NCBI GenBank assembly: GCA_002914805.1 | Contig: JXTB01000114.1 | Span: 229,849 to 293,848, forward strand | Source of the DNA: Parasponia andersonii | Lineage: Eukaryota > Streptophyta > Magnoliopsida > Rosales > Cannabaceae | DNA length: 64,000 nt | Direction: 5' to 3' | Shown: positions 37,393-51,008 of the stretch, piece by piece | How positions within the stretch are numbered: position 1 is the first letter of the stretch | Layout: the number at the start of each line of letters is the position of its first letter | Position numbers and translations under genes: made by a program | Notes under the pieces: generated by a model | The model's database searches: none | What the model was told of the DNA's origin: nothing | The model's input: the letters and a program-made list of their open reading frames with translations, nothing else

Positions 37393-37781
37393 GAATTAGA
37401 GAGTATAATATTACCTATTTATTTCCATTAATGACCCATCTTTAACTTTTCCTGCTTACTGTTTTTAACTTTCACGGAGCCATGAACAAAAGAACAAATG
37501 TACCGTTAAAAGAGGAGGGTGGCGTCGTGGCGAGATTTTTTTTTTCCCCCCTTAAATTATTTCTGGAAGATATAATTATAAAATGACATATATTTTTTGA
37601 ATTTTAATTTTATGTTTAACGAAACTCTCGTGTTTTTAGAAATATCTAATAAAATTCAACTTTAAGGAGATATTTTTTATCTATTATCTATCCTTAGATT
37701 TTTAACTAATTTATCTATCATCAATCACTCCAATTGGGTGAAATTAAAAGAAAATTAGAAATTTGCTCTTATGCTCTTATT

Positions 37782-38068
37782 AGAACTCGGAATTTGGAGG
37801 AAAAAAATTACAAAGAAAAATCATGGAAAATAAAAAAAAAATATTTTTTCTAAAAATTTATAGAGCTTTATTTTGACATTTTTTGCTTTCTTAATTAATA
37901 TGTCAAAACTATATTTATTAAAAAGTGATATCAAATCAAGTTCTCACATTTCTTGAAAAAGGTTTTAATCGTTTTTTGTTCCAATTCAAAAAAGAGAAAA
38001 TAGAATTTCTTCAATTTTTTTTTTCTTTCCCTCTAAAAATTAAAGTTCCAAACGGAGCTCTAAAGAAC
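37782..38068. repeat. Dispersed repeat, copy 2 (possible MITE)
   Basis: Ends AGAACTCGGAATTTGGAG and (reverse) AGAGCTCCGTTTGGAAC are weak inverted repeats, suggesting a small DNA element. Lies between GT47 copy 1 and the Tat-type element. Confidence 0.7.
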
Positions 38069-38405
38069 AATTGATTGGTTGAGAAGAGATAAATTTGATA
38101 GGTACTAAAATCGTAAGAAAATAATAACTAGCGTAATTGAAAGGACTATTTTGACATTTCTACAGAAATAAGGAGGATTTTATAAAGAAATTAACAAGTA
38201 TAAAGTTATTTATTTTACGATTTTTGTTATATCTTCTTTTTTGGATTAACTATTATTTAAAAATTCTTAAAAAATTATTATTTAAAAACAAAATAGCATA
38301 AAATTACCTTTTGTTTATTTTTGATGAAATCTTCTGCTAAAGTATGTCGAACTCAATATTCACATGGAATTCATTATCAATTAATATCCAATAAATACAG
38401 GTGTA

Positions 38406-39003
38406 TGTTGGCGGAGGTTTTGTCAACAATGAATTTAAGAAATTGCAATATATGACTTGTGTGTGAAAAAGATTGATAAAGCAAAGTAAATAAAAAAACG
38501 AGAGTTTTATAATAGTTTAACTCCGAAAAAGATGAGCTTATGTTCAATGTTCTTCACTATTTTCTAGAAAATTACAACATTTTCTCCAAGTCTTAAGGTG
38601 AGAACAAAGAGAGAATGATAGAAAATGTGTATAGTGAAGTGATTGTAAGATGACTGTAAAATCAAGCCCTCTTTATATAGGTACGGATAACTCAATGTTT
38701 CCTAATTGTACAAATGGGAAAATACATATTAGAAAATACAATCTGAGTAATAATATAAAATTGGGTAATAACTTAAATGGAATCGATCAGTTGATATTTA
38801 CAATCAGAAGCTTGTTTCCCTTTTCTCGCGGGTTACCCATTTAGAGAAGATCAATCTAGTTTCTTTTTCTGCTAGTCGCACATTTATTCATACAGAGCAG
38901 GTCGCACTATTGATTGTTTCCAATATTCTACTTGGCACATTCTCCTCAACAGTTAACTTTCCTTTTCTGGCATTTACTAATATAGATTTAAAATCGCACA
39001 ACA
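38406..39003 (-). repeat. 3' LTR of the Tat-type element
   Basis: 598 bp, starts TGTTGGCGGAGG and ends CACAACA. Matches 53599-54189 throughout with frequent substitutions. Confidence 0.88.
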
Positions 39004-39581
39004 ATTATCCCCCAGCTTCATTAGTCTTTTCAGGCAAAATAGAGCTTCATACTCTGATAAGTGCAAGCTTAAGAGTACGATGTTATGAGGTTATCTCAAG
39101 ATCCTTGAAGAGTCGCATAATCTCAAACCATATTCTTTCAAAATCATATGCGTACGCTTTTTTCCTGACAGATGCAACCACGTGTCACTCATTCTCAAGA
39201 GATTAGTGAGATCCGAGGAGACTTCTCTGTTTCTCGAGTAGATGTGATGACATCGGTGGCATAAGCGGCTGTTTCAAACTAAGACTTTTCGTCTTTAGAA
39301 AATTAAATTCATTTAATTTCAAAAATCAATTGTCTTGTGTAAATTTCAGCCATTGGATCTGAAAATCAACCCATTGATTCATGGTTAAGATTTAATAAAT
39401 CTCTAAATACATATAAGGAGAATTCATTTCCCTTATTCTATTATTTCTATTTTCCGAATCCTTCAAACTTTCAAACCTCAGAAATTTTCTAAAAAAGCCA
39501 AATCATTTTCAACAAGACAGAAGAATCCTCTTCCTCGTCATCGACAATCTTAACCGTTACTCCAGCTTTTCCAATGATACT

Positions 39582-42561
39582 TGTGATGCCCAAGATTCTT
39601 ACATGCATATTAAGCCAATGATAAATATTTTCTAATTGCATATTAGGCATCTAGAAGTTGTTAATACTAGTTTTATAATAACATGCCCATTCATTATATT
39701 ATGTGCATTTACATACATGTTATTACACTAATGATTGTCGAAGTGTCCCAATGCAGTGTAAAGGTCCAATACCCTTAGAGAGAGAGAGCTCAGTGTGCTA
39801 AATGAACAAAGAATATAATTATAAAAGTAATACTATGTGCATATACATTAAGATCGTATTTGTTGATAACTTAGTCAAATAGTAGTTTTTCGGTAAAATG
39901 TAATTTTCACGCATTTCGAAGCCGAATTCACGGTGTGTTTAACATGTCAAATATGCTTGATTCAATGTCTAGAACTCATTTATAGCATTTTATTTGTGGG
40001 CTCCAAGTAAGCACGAGGTGGCATTCAGGAAACTAATTCATATTTAGTCGCACTAAGCTAGCTTAGATTAAGCTTAATCGCGTAATGTCGTTTTTGTGTA
40101 TTCTATTAATTGAGTGCTAATACTATGTTTGCATTATTAATTAGAGTCTAATTGACTTTCTTTTTATGTTTAATGATTGGTTAAGGAGCTAGGTTCCACC
40201 AAATTACAATAAGATTGGCCATATAGGATCATAAGTCAAAGTATGACTAGTTTTCATTTTCTAAGGTAGGATTCACCAACTTTGACTACACTTGGGTATA
40301 TAGGAGTGACCAAGAAAATGGTGACTATGCTAAGGATGTTCTAGAGCTGGACACATGGAAAGTGATGTGCAAAATATCCAAAATACCCCTTAGAATTTAA
40401 GTTATATCTTTTCTTAGCCATTAAGTGTTAATTTTGGGTCAAATCTGGTCATTTGCTTTTCCTTTCTCTCCAGCCATGACCTGAAACTCTCCAATACTTT
40501 TTCTGACTTCTCTCAACTTCCCTCAAATATTTTCAAGAGTTTCCAAGTAGTAGAACTCAAATTGGAGTCCTAGAAAGCAAGATACACCAAAACTAGTCAA
40601 GGTAATTCTATTAAGTTGTTCTTTCTAGGTCTTGTCCTTTAATTTTAATTCTCTGCTTATTCTCACTTAAACAATGGTTTCTTCAGGTCTTCTTAAGTCC
40701 AAAATCTAATTCTAAGCCTAGAGAATCAGTTTGATGGAGGCAGAAGTCAAGAATTCCAACAAAAACTCAAACTAGTCAAAGTGAGCATTATGTATGATTT
40801 TGAACTTATAGTTAATTTCTTTTGTGTTAACCCTTAAACTAAAGCAATTATTTGATTATTAATGGTCCTAGAAACCCTTATATATTGCTGGAATATAGAA
40901 TTTAAGGAGAGAATGCAAGTTACACCAAGAGCCCTAAATTTACTAATTGTGTATTTAAGTGTTTCCGTGGGTGTATTAAGCTTTCTATACTTCTAATCTG
41001 ATTTTCTCAACTTGCAATGGATATGTCATGGATTCTATTATATATTCCATTGATTTAGTGGCTGTTTGTAGCTATAGACAAGTGCACAAATTGTTTTCAA
41101 CTTGTCTAAACTGAAAAAGATTTGAAATATGCTTTAATGTTATCTTAGATGTTTCTTTGATGTGTATATGTGGGAATTGGATTGTTAATTGTTATGGCAG
41201 GTTTAAAACCATGATTTTAATCATGTGGGAATATTCCTAAAATAGGGGAGGTGCTGTCCAAATATTTTTAAAATGAAATGGCACCATTTAGGAGCAAATG
41301 GACTTGTTTTTACAAAATGATATGCCATTTTAGACCATTTTGTGCTAATGAACTAACATTCATATTTTAATACTTTTGAACAGTTTTTCAATGCTAGTTG
41401 TTGACTATCAAGTACCTTAAGTGATTTATATGCTTCCGAGTAATTTTAAGATCAAGTTTCCTAATTTGGTGAAAGTTGTTATTTCAGTCTTGTTCAAGTA
41501 TCTTAATGCATTCTTTTTATAAAATGTGCATATTGAATAATAGTATTTTATGATAGGTGATTAGCACACCAATCACTAGAGGATATTGACTCTTTTCACT
41601 ATCAATTCCTAAGTAAAGACTTACAACTGCATCACAAGAACTATATGGAAAATGTATTTATGTGAAACTTACTTATTCCTGAAAGTTATGAAATGGCATA
41701 TACATGGCATGTTTTACATGCAAATGGAGACTTTTATTATATAAGTATTTGAAAGTGAGTACCATTGTACTAATTTTATAAGATAAGTTTTAATGGCAAT
41801 TGTTAGTCTGTCGGAGCTAGATAGATAAGTCTGTTGATACAGACTCTCCCGTTGAAGTGGGATTTGCGGATTTTATAATGTGTCTAGTTGAAGCGGGACA
41901 ATATTAGCGCGGTGTGGAATGCCCCTTTGATGAGAGAAGGAGTTTTCAAAAAACCTCACACGACGGTCGCACCTTATTTTTACTCTTGACCAGAGTTTCC
42001 GCCCAATGTTATCACGGCCTATCGACTTACGGGACAAGCAATGTCCTAAGGGGCCCAACTAAGAATAATTTTTAAGGAAAATGCATGGACTCAAATGTTT
42101 AAGAAAGAAAAGGGTACAATGGGAACTTTATGAGATTATAAAGCATTCATAAGCATGCATAGTTTTTACTTACTGAGCTTTAGCTCATTTTAGTCTTGTG
42201 ATGCAGATGAGGAGGCACATTTTGGTATTGACTAGCTGGTTACCTGGTTTGCCTTTTGTCTCCATGATCATACAGATGTAGACGAGCTTGACCTGTGGGC
42301 GACATTTTTGTTTTGAGATATTTTGGTATAATGTAAATACTACTGTTGATAGCAAAATAGACTGGTGAAAACCTCTTTTGATTGTGCATTTTGTAAAGAT
42401 ACTTTTAACAAGAAATTCCATGCAGTTGTTTTTGTTTAAAGGTTTTAGAAAGTTCAAAATTTGCCCACATTTTTATCAAAATAAAAGATAGTGTTTAAGA
42501 AAGAATAATACTTCATAGTTTGACTGTATATGACAATATGGTTATACTAGGAGGTGTTACA
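39582..42561. mobile_element. Solo LTR (gypsy-like, about 3 kb) nested in the Tat-type element
   Basis: 2980 bp from TGTGATGCCCAAG to GGAGGTGTTACA, ends typical of large plant gypsy LTRs of the Del/Tekay sort. Flanks ATACT and ATACC suggest a 5-bp target duplication. No coding region of its own. Lies between the host element's 3' LTR and its antisense ORF. Confidence 0.7.
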
Positions 42562-43285
42562 ATACCAGTTCAGACTTTTCAAAGACCTTTTTAACCAAAG
42601 GTTGGTAACTCTTTTTCTCTTCTTTTTTAGAAATACTTGTTTCTCATAGAAATCTATCAATTGTGCTCTGAATAATCCTATCATTCTTACATTCATGAAC
42701 TCTATAGTAGAAAAAATCCCAAATTTTACTTCTACCAAACTGAATCTATAGTTCTCATTTTAGATGAACAATAGGCATGAAAAAATCCGAAACCGAGTAT
42801 AAAGAAACTAAATTCCAGAATTGAAAATATAGATATGAAAAATTGTTGAACATAAATAAACTGATATGGATTCATTTGCATATTCAGTTGAACTTAAGGT
42901 GTGCGAATCAAAGACAACTTTTCTGTATTCTCTTGAATATAAAAGACTAGGTAGAATATGTTGAATCGAATGACGAATTGATGAAGAGTTGCTTGAATTT
43001 GTAGGATAGAACTACTATAGATAGACGAATCCATAAGCCGATTAAAAAAACTCGACCAGATTAGATTAGACGAATAGAGAAATGTTGACGTAAATCTTAG
43101 GGTTTGTGGCCCTAAATTGATCTTAAGCTCTTGCTCGCATATAGCGAGTATACTTGCAATAGATAATATAGCATGCCCATTTCTAAGTCGTACTTAGGTT
43201 AGTTTTTATAAACATTAATAAAGTTTATATAAATACATGCTGATTAGAGCTCACATGGGACCAAGTATCATTTGTTTCTTTTCAG

Positions 43286-45454
43286 ATGTCTAATCGCGAA
43301 GACCTTAGTGAGGAAAATGCATTCTCAGGAGAATCGGAACACTCGACGAGGTTTAAGTCTATTAACATAGATAATTATATCGAGAAAGATCCCGAACCTG
43401 AAGTTATAATTACTAGGATTAGACAAGGAAGTCCTCGAATAGCCGACCTCCCTAAGGACCAGCACCCTCAACATGTAAGAGAAGTTCCTGAATATTCTTT
43501 CAGCTTCCAATACATCGAAGGTGAATGGTCCTGTGGTGACATTAAGTCTAATTGCACATGGGCAAAGATAAAGAAGATAAAAAAGCAGTACAACCTCGAT
43601 CCTGAGTTGAAGATATTAACTCCAACTGAGTTCAATTGCCCTAACACTCCTCCACTCAAATATGCGGCATTCATCGATGCCCTAATACGAGCTAGAGTCC
43701 ATCTCCCTCTACATCCATTCTTATAGTCCGTAGTTGACTACTACGACATCGTTCCATTCTAACTTACTTCCAACACCTATAGATACATGGTAGAACTATA
43801 TATATCATACCATAAACACAACTTGGGAATCCCTACCCCAGAGGAATTCGCATGGTTCTACTGCTTTAAATCGAATTAATCTGATGTAGGCTTCTATTAT
43901 GCATTTAAATGGCCTGGCTCTAATGTAAAGACCATTTCCAATGTTAAAAATAACATGGGCAAGTGAGTATGCTAAGAACAGTTGCTTCTAACATGCAAGT
44001 AATTATTCACCTTATTTTGCTCGTATGATTTTTGTTATTTATTCTAACCTCTTTTCTACCTCGTAGTTAACAGAGAGGAACGATTGACATTGAGCTCAAA
44101 CCAACTCGCTCGAGTCAACAAAATCCGCGGTCTCCTTGAAGAAGAATTTGACTGGAAAACTTTGGAAACTACTGAGAACTTACTCGCATTTGACCTTTTT
44201 CCCAAAGGTGCAAGTCTACCATCCTCTGTGAATCACCTCAGGAGCACCCTGAGTCCAAAGAAAAGACAACCGTCTTCAAGTACTAAGAGGCAAAAAGCAT
44301 CCTTATCTTTTGGAACTGCAAGCTCAAAGAAGAAGAAAACTGCCACCTCAACACAGGATATACTAAGCCTCATTCCAACCTAACCTGAAGGTAAAGTCTC
44401 ATTCTCTCTCTATATACCTACTTCGTATAGTGTTCTTACTTTTCTCACCTCTTGCAGAAATGGTTTGCATTGGAAGCGAAATGCTGGCCCCTACTTCAAC
44501 TTTGGGCTCCGAGTCCAAAGCTCCAGCTAGCTCTTCCTCTCATATGTCGAAAGGAGAGAAAAAAACCTCCGAAACTACGAAGAAGAAGAGAGTTATCTTC
44601 GAAAAGGATCTAACTAATATATCACCTCCTCCTACCAATACCTCAACTCAACCTCTTGAGACCTCGAATAGACAAGGGTCATCAATTAGAAAATCAACCT
44701 CGGCAACACCTGAACCTCTCAAACCAGCAAATCATCCACTAAAGATCAAAGCACTCTTGAGCTAACTACCCCCGAAGTCCAGTCTGACAGCTTTTTTTTC
44801 GACCGGTTCACAACTAACGAGGTATGGCAAAGATTGCAGAATAGGCCACCTTAGGTCGCATCTGAGGGAGCAATGAGGATGTTTGCCAATATAAGTGTTT
44901 TCGACATCACATTAGTTATAAATTAACAATACTTATAATTAATAACCATTATATATGCAGGCCATTTCTGTTGTGGTCCTTATGTTTGATCCCATCCTCA
45001 ACTTAATGCAGGTTGGTGAAGAAAGTGAGAAAAAGATCGAAGTCCTGTCAAAGATATGCAAAGACTTGAAAAGATCGCATGAAGTTAAGATAAACATCTT
45101 CAGATGGAGAAACAACTACTCAAGGATGATCTGGAGAATGAGAAGAAGAAGTCCAAAGGGCTTGAGGGAGAAATAAAGAAACTTAATGAAAAGATTTCTC
45201 TCCATACTGATTCTCTAGACGAGGCACGTCGCAAGGCGGTGGATGATTTTAAAGAGACACAACTCCCAGAGCTCGAAGATGGAGCTAACAATTTTGGAGT
45301 CTCAACCATCGCCTACAATATTTATCGCGAGCATCCAAACTTCGACTTTTCCTTCTTAAGTTATGACATTATAGCCTTGATTGAAAGTTGGAGGGAGGAC
45401 GATATGGAAAAGGCTGCAGAGGACTTCGAGGATGATACTGCAAAAGACGATTAA
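43286..45454 (+). pseudogene. Antisense ORF of the Tat-type element (gypsy-type 'transposase' domain), broken
   Basis: Opposite in strand to gag-pol. Begins MSNREDLSEENAFSG. The conserved part reads ALIRARVHLPLHPFL, then stop-broken VVDYYDIVPF and NLGIPTPEEFAWFYCF, matching the plant domain called putative gypsy-type transposon (PF04195) as I recall it. The frame then passes intron-like gaps: GTGAGT at 43964 to CTCGTAG at about 44067, and GTAAAG at 44392 to CTTGCAG at 44458. Open parts are 44084-44383, 44430-44765 and 45104-45454. The last is a charged coiled coil (LENEKKKSKGLEGEIKKLNE) ending in an acidic tail. Three stops in the first exon and a damaged third donor show decay. Function unknown; the layout fits the antisense ORFs of Tat elements. 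Confidence 0.7.
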
Positions 45455-46276
45455 TACTTTTCTTGTAATTTATTTAAAAACCATTTCTATTTTATTTGCA
45501 TAATATGGGCTTGTCCCATTATTTTGTACTATTTTTACTCATACATGGGTGCGGGCTTATATTTATAAAGTTTTCTTTTTCAAACTTTTATCCTGCAAAA
45601 TAATTAAAACACATCGCATAATAATATAAAGACGCATAATTTAACCATGTAGTTAATCACTAAGTGACTGATTGATACGCTATTGTGAATCGAATCCAAC
45701 TAACTTAAAACAAATTTGAAGTGTTAGGATAGGTTAGGTCACTTAAAAAAAATAACGAGTATGAGGGATGTAAACTCAATATTGTTTCTCAAAAGTTCCA
45801 TGGCAAAATAGAATATAGTGATATATTATATCGAACAATGAACTTTTTGCTTAGTTACTTTGTTGTTCGAGGAGGGATATCACGTAATACAACATGCTAA
45901 GGTATGAAGTGAAGAGATCCAAAATTCAGCGATCTAAAATTCCAATCCCTCTAAATGAATATTTGCACAGTCCCTTAGGAAGCGAGTATGAGATAACGAT
46001 CTGATCCCACTACCCCTGACTTTTATAGTATTCGAAGACGGCCATAAAACTATAAAAGACAAACCAATTATAAGGAAATAACAAGATGATAAAATCGAAG
46101 AAATAATATCTTTATTGATGAATTTGGATGATGAGTAATAAGATGCCCCTTAGGCCTTTAAAGCTATAAAAAAAATATACATAAAGATTTACTGATAATA
46201 ATGACTAAGTTGCTCTGCATTCCAAGCGTGCTTTGATCTTTTGTCCTCTAGTGCAAGCTAATTTATATGTCTTAGG

Positions 46277-48960
46277 TCAAATGACGGCATCAATAATATA
46301 TGGTCCTTCCCAAGATGATCCAAATACACCTGCAGTGTGCTCTTTAGTATTAGGGAGAATTTGTCGAAGAACAAGGTCACCAACTTCAAATTGTCTATTT
46401 TTGACTTTAGAATTATAATATTGAGTTGTGCGTTGTTGGTATGATATAGTCCGTAGTTGAGATTGCTCGCACATTTCTTCCAAAAGATCGAGCTTAATTC
46501 TCATCAATACGTCGCTCTGATCTTACTCATAAGTAAATCGTCGAAAGTAACTTGCACCAATTTCAATTTGCACCATTGCTTCATATCCGTAAGCTAAAGA
46601 AAATAGACTTTCTTCAATAATGATTCGTTGGGTGATGTGATAAGCCTATAATACTTCGGGAAGTACCTCTAGCCAAGCTCTCTTATGTTTTCTAGCTTCG
46701 TCTTTAGGTTCTACTTAAGTACCTTGTTTATAGCTTTGACCTGACCATTGGCTTGTGGATGAATACCGGCAGAGAAATTTTTCTTGATGTCTAAGTTGTC
46801 GCAGAAGTTGCGGAATACATCACAGTTGAATTATTTCCTATTATCATAAACTATTATGTACGGTATTCCATATTGGCAAATTATAGACTTGTGGAAAAAA
46901 TCTCTTATCTTCTTCACAAAAATAGTACTCAAGGCTTTAGCTTTTGTTCATTTGGTAAAATAATCGACTGCGACCACTACATATTTTAATCCTCCCTGTG
47001 CCAATGAGAGCATTCCAATAATATCAATTCCCAATACTACAAATGGCCATAGACTGGTCATTGAAGTAAAAAGTGTTGAAAATTCTGAATCAATAAATTT
47101 CAAAAAGTGATTTTTCCGAAAACGATTTCTGCAGTTTTGTAAACAAATCAAGAACGCAGCGGAATAGGTATTTTAAAAATTTTCTTGAAATTTTACAAAA
47201 CAAAAACGTAGGATCGTTGATCTAACATAAATCAATTCATAAATCTTGGTTTAGTTAAAACCTAGAAGTACTTCACAATCATTGAGCCTTCCCATCTATT
47301 CTCTAGAGCCCGTTGAATGATCCAGTATGTGGGCACCTTCTTGATTCCCAACGAGAGATGAGCGAATGATCTGGAAGACGATCTTCCTTCTCCTTGAGTG
47401 CACATTTACGACTATAGGTATCTCTCCCTTAGCGGCCATAAACGAACACGGGACTTCTCCCGTGGTGGCTCGTCTCTCCCACTCTCTCTTTTTCTCTCTG
47501 TCATATGAAAATGCACAGTTACTGTGTATGAGTAGCGTGTACCACCCTTAGAGTTACCTAGGAGATCTTTTCTCTTAAGTATTTAAAGAGATGTAAACCC
47601 TAATGAGCTTATTGGGCTCAACTGACCATTCAATTAGTTATTGGGCTATGTGTGAGCTAGACAGGAGACCTTATGGATCCAGATAGTCTAAGCTCCAATG
47701 GGCTAACTACCCATAATAATAATTAACTCTTAAGTATGACTGGGCCATGTCCATTAATATTGGGGCACTCCACTATAGGCCCAATATTGCACTATTAGAC
47801 TAAATGTCATATATAATCTGTGAAGCTAATTAACACTTTAATTAACTTGATCCATTTAGCATATACTATACCTACAGATTTACCCCCGATGCAATGCCAT
47901 AGTAGTGAGGTAAAATTACCGTATTATCCCTCTAGTACATATTTACCTTTGAGTTGCCATTTTTCATCTAATGGATAATAATTGACTATGGTTTTTATAA
48001 CTGTGCATACAAACACAGTCAAATTCACAAAGTGAATACCTGACGCCTGGATTTTTTATCATCCAAGTCCTTGAAAAAACTCAAAGTGACATTATATGCA
48101 TGGTATCCAAATTACGAAAGATGTTCTCGTCAATTCACAAATCTTATCTTCCAAAATACCGGAGTTCGAATCATATAATCGGAATTAGTCCTTTAGTAAG
48201 TCAAAAAGATAAAACTCATGAAAGCAAGTCCGACAATCACTAGGATTAAGGTAATCTTGCAATAGTGCTAGATTAGTGAAAGATAGAATATTGAGTTACG
48301 GCACTTAATCTCAAATTCTATTTTCACTTGGTCCAGTTCAATGCACTTATAACTTTCTTATAACGCACTAGTATTTCTATCTGAATTCAGACACTTCGAT
48401 GATTGGAGACTTCATCAATCTCGTTGAAATAGACAACACTACATTCTATGCCAAAATAAAGTATTCCATCTTTATTTGCAGAATATGAACTTTTAATTTA
48501 GACATAATGAAACAAATAATTTAGTCTCCCACATATGTACACTTCACACGAACAATTATTTATTACTCATGGAAACTTTTAGATGTTTGCATAATAGAAA
48601 ACATAAACATCACATTTATATTATTTGGGACATAATATGGAATTTATTAATAACAAATAGATAACACTTAAATCCAATAAACATTGTTTAAAATGCCAAA
48701 CAAAGAAACTGCTTTCTAGGTCATATTCCCAACAAGAAGAACATGTGACAATCTAGGAATGGTTGTAAATCGCAGACATTTATCACATTTTCGAGCTACT
48801 TTCATTGCATCTTTTTTCATAGTAGACCAAAAATATCCTTATCTAAGGGTTTTGTTGACAAGTGTCTTCCCCCAGAATGATTCCACATATCCCCTCATAA
48901 ATTTCCCTCATAATGTAGTGTGTTTTTTCTTCATCAACACATAACAATAATGGCAAGCTA
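46277..48960 (-). pseudogene. Integrase of the Tat-type element, split by a solo LTR
   Basis: Zinc-binding cysteines (KCDKC context) lie just right of 48735. The catalytic core at 46948-47070 reads LWPFVVLGIDIIGML and GLKYVVVAVDYFTK. It continues past stops with the decayed second Asp and HPQANGQVKAIN. The C-terminal part at 46277-46507 reads NRQFEVGDLVLRQ and WEGPYIIDAV. A 1.66-kb LTR (47074-48734) lies between zinc-binding part and core. Confidence 0.82.
47074..48734. mobile_element. Solo LTR (copia-like) nested in the Tat-type integrase
   Basis: 1661 bp, plus-strand ends TGTTGAAAATTC and TTCCCAACA. The minus-strand start TGTTGGGAATATGACCTAG is common among plant copia LTRs. Flanks are AAAAG and AGAAG, a 5-bp duplication with one mismatch. 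Integrase coding sequence resumes on both sides, which fixes the borders. Short open frames inside are not genes. Confidence 0.72.
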
Positions 48961-48999
48961 AAACTTCTTCGATAAAGCTTTCCATTATAAATGGTATAA

Positions 49000-50215
49000 G
49001 GAGCTGCCTTTTTTCAAAGTCACTTTGTATCGTCTTTATTTTCAAGAAGATCCCCATTTTATAGATACTTCATTATAGGATCTATCCATATAAGTCTTGG
49101 TTAACTAACATGGTTACTTGAGGCTCTACTTTAATACCTGGTTTTACGAGGAATTTAACAGGAACTACCTTTAGCAATTCTACATCTTTCATCAAGGTGA
49201 GCTTGGCTAGAGCATCTGCCTAAGTGTTCTTAGTGCGAGGAAGAAGTTGAATGCTATAAGTGGTATATGTCGAGAATAATCTCTACACTTCTTGTAAATA
49301 AGCTAGCATTCTTCCTCCTCTTACCTGGTAATCATCAATCACTTGACAAACGACCAACTGAGAGTCACTGTATACCTCGATCATCTCGACCTTCATTCTT
49401 GTGCGAGCTTAAACCCAACTATCAATGTCTCATAAGCTGCCTCATTATTTGATACTAAAAATCCGAAGTGAAGTACACAATGAATAATATGCCTTTCTGG
49501 ACTGATTAGCATCAGGCCCGCACCAGCTCTATTCTCATTTGACGATCCATCGACATAGAGTTTCCATAATCTTGATAAATCTAAAGTAGTTTTTCGATTA
49601 CTTCTGTGGGAAGATTGACATCAAAAATGAACTCTACAATAAAATCTGTGAGAGCTTATCCTTTAATCATAGTGCAAGGTCAAAAATTGATATCAAATTG
49701 GCTCAACTCGACCGCCCATTTGAGTAATCATCCCGACACTTCGGGTTTTCGCAAAACCTACTTTGATGGGAAATTTGTGAAAACTTCAATGGAATATACG
49801 TAGAAGTATGGCCGAAGTTTCCCGGATACGATAACAAGTGCTAGTGCCAACTTCTCCATCTCTTGATATCTTGTCTCAGCATCGAGGAGTCATTTGTTCA
49901 CATAATACACGAGTCGCTGTATGTTATATTCTTCTCTCGAATTAAAATAGCACTTGTCCATATTTGGAAATAGTGAGGTACAGGTACAATTTTTCTCCTG
50001 GCTTTAGCTTCAACAAGAGTGGAGGAGAACCTAAGTGTTTCTTCAACTCTTGGAATGAATGCTCGCACTTCTTGGTACACTCAAACTTTTTCGATCCCTT
50101 CAACACTTCGAATAATTGTTAGCATTTGTCAGTTGATTTTGATACAAATCGACTCACTGCAGCCACTTTTTCCGCTAAGCTTTAAACGTCCTTGGGTTTG
50201 CGAGGTGATTGCATG
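49000..50215 (-). pseudogene. RNase H region of the Tat-type element, broken
   Basis: Decayed frames still show SPRKPKDV, LAEKVAAVSRF, SFQELKKHL, YQEMEKLALALV and FDVNLPTEV-like segments in the order expected between RT and integrase. No open frame exceeds about 60 codons. Confidence 0.55.
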
Positions 50216-50219
50216 TTAA

Positions 50220-51008
50220 TCAGTACTTGTATCTTCTGAGGGTTAACTTCAATACCCCGCTGATTGACCATGAACCCCAGGTACTTCCCAGATCCTACCC
50301 TAAAAGCACACTTCTAGGGGTTTAGCTTCATCTGATACTTTTAAAGATTCCTGAACATCTTATCAAGGTGCTTAATGTGATCTTCGACCTTTTTTTTTAT
50401 TTCACCAACATGTCATTAATGTATACCTCCATTATCTTGCCAATATGTTTTGCAAACATCATATTGACAAGACGTTGATAAGTTACTCCTGTGTCAATGA
50501 GTCTAAAAGATATCTTTTGATATCAATATAATTCTCGATCAGTGATGAACGAGGTATGCTCCTCATCTAACTCATACATGGGGATCTGATTATATCCAGA
50601 ATACGCATCCATAAAACTTAGCAATTCATGCTCTGATGTCACATTTACAAGTTGATTAATTATCGGAAGTGGAAAGTTGTCATTCAGGCATGTGTTATTG
50701 AGATCATTGAAATCGATGCAAGTTTTCCACTTTTCGTTAGGTTTCTTCACCAAAACTGGGTTTACAAGCCAATTTGGGTAAAAAGGCTCCCTAATGAATC
50801 CAATTTCGAGCTACTTCTCTACCTCTTCTTTCAACACGACATAGAGTTTTGGATCTATTGCCCTTCTTTTCTGCTGCACAGGCTTCTTCATTGTATCAAT
50901 ATTGAGGTGATGATACATAATATTCGGATCAATCCCTACTATATTCGAATGTTTCCATGTGAAGACATCCAAGTTCGACTTTAGAAAAGTGACCAATGCA
51001 GCTCGCAC
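50220..51008 (-). pseudogene. Reverse transcriptase of the Tat-type element, broken
   Basis: 50811-51008 holds VFTWKHSNIVGIDPNIMYH and KPVQQKRRAIDP. 50523-50753 holds VKKPNEKWKTCIDFNDLN, FPLPIINQLV and FMDAYSGYNQIPM. Past a break, at about 50410-50450, the catalytic box reads VYINDMLVK: Asn replaces the first catalytic Asp of the usual YxDD. Confidence 0.82.

Noticed and set aside
47366-47551. 61-codon open frame on the plus strand
   Set aside because: Lies inside a solo LTR in the Tat-type element; no similarity to a protein family seen.
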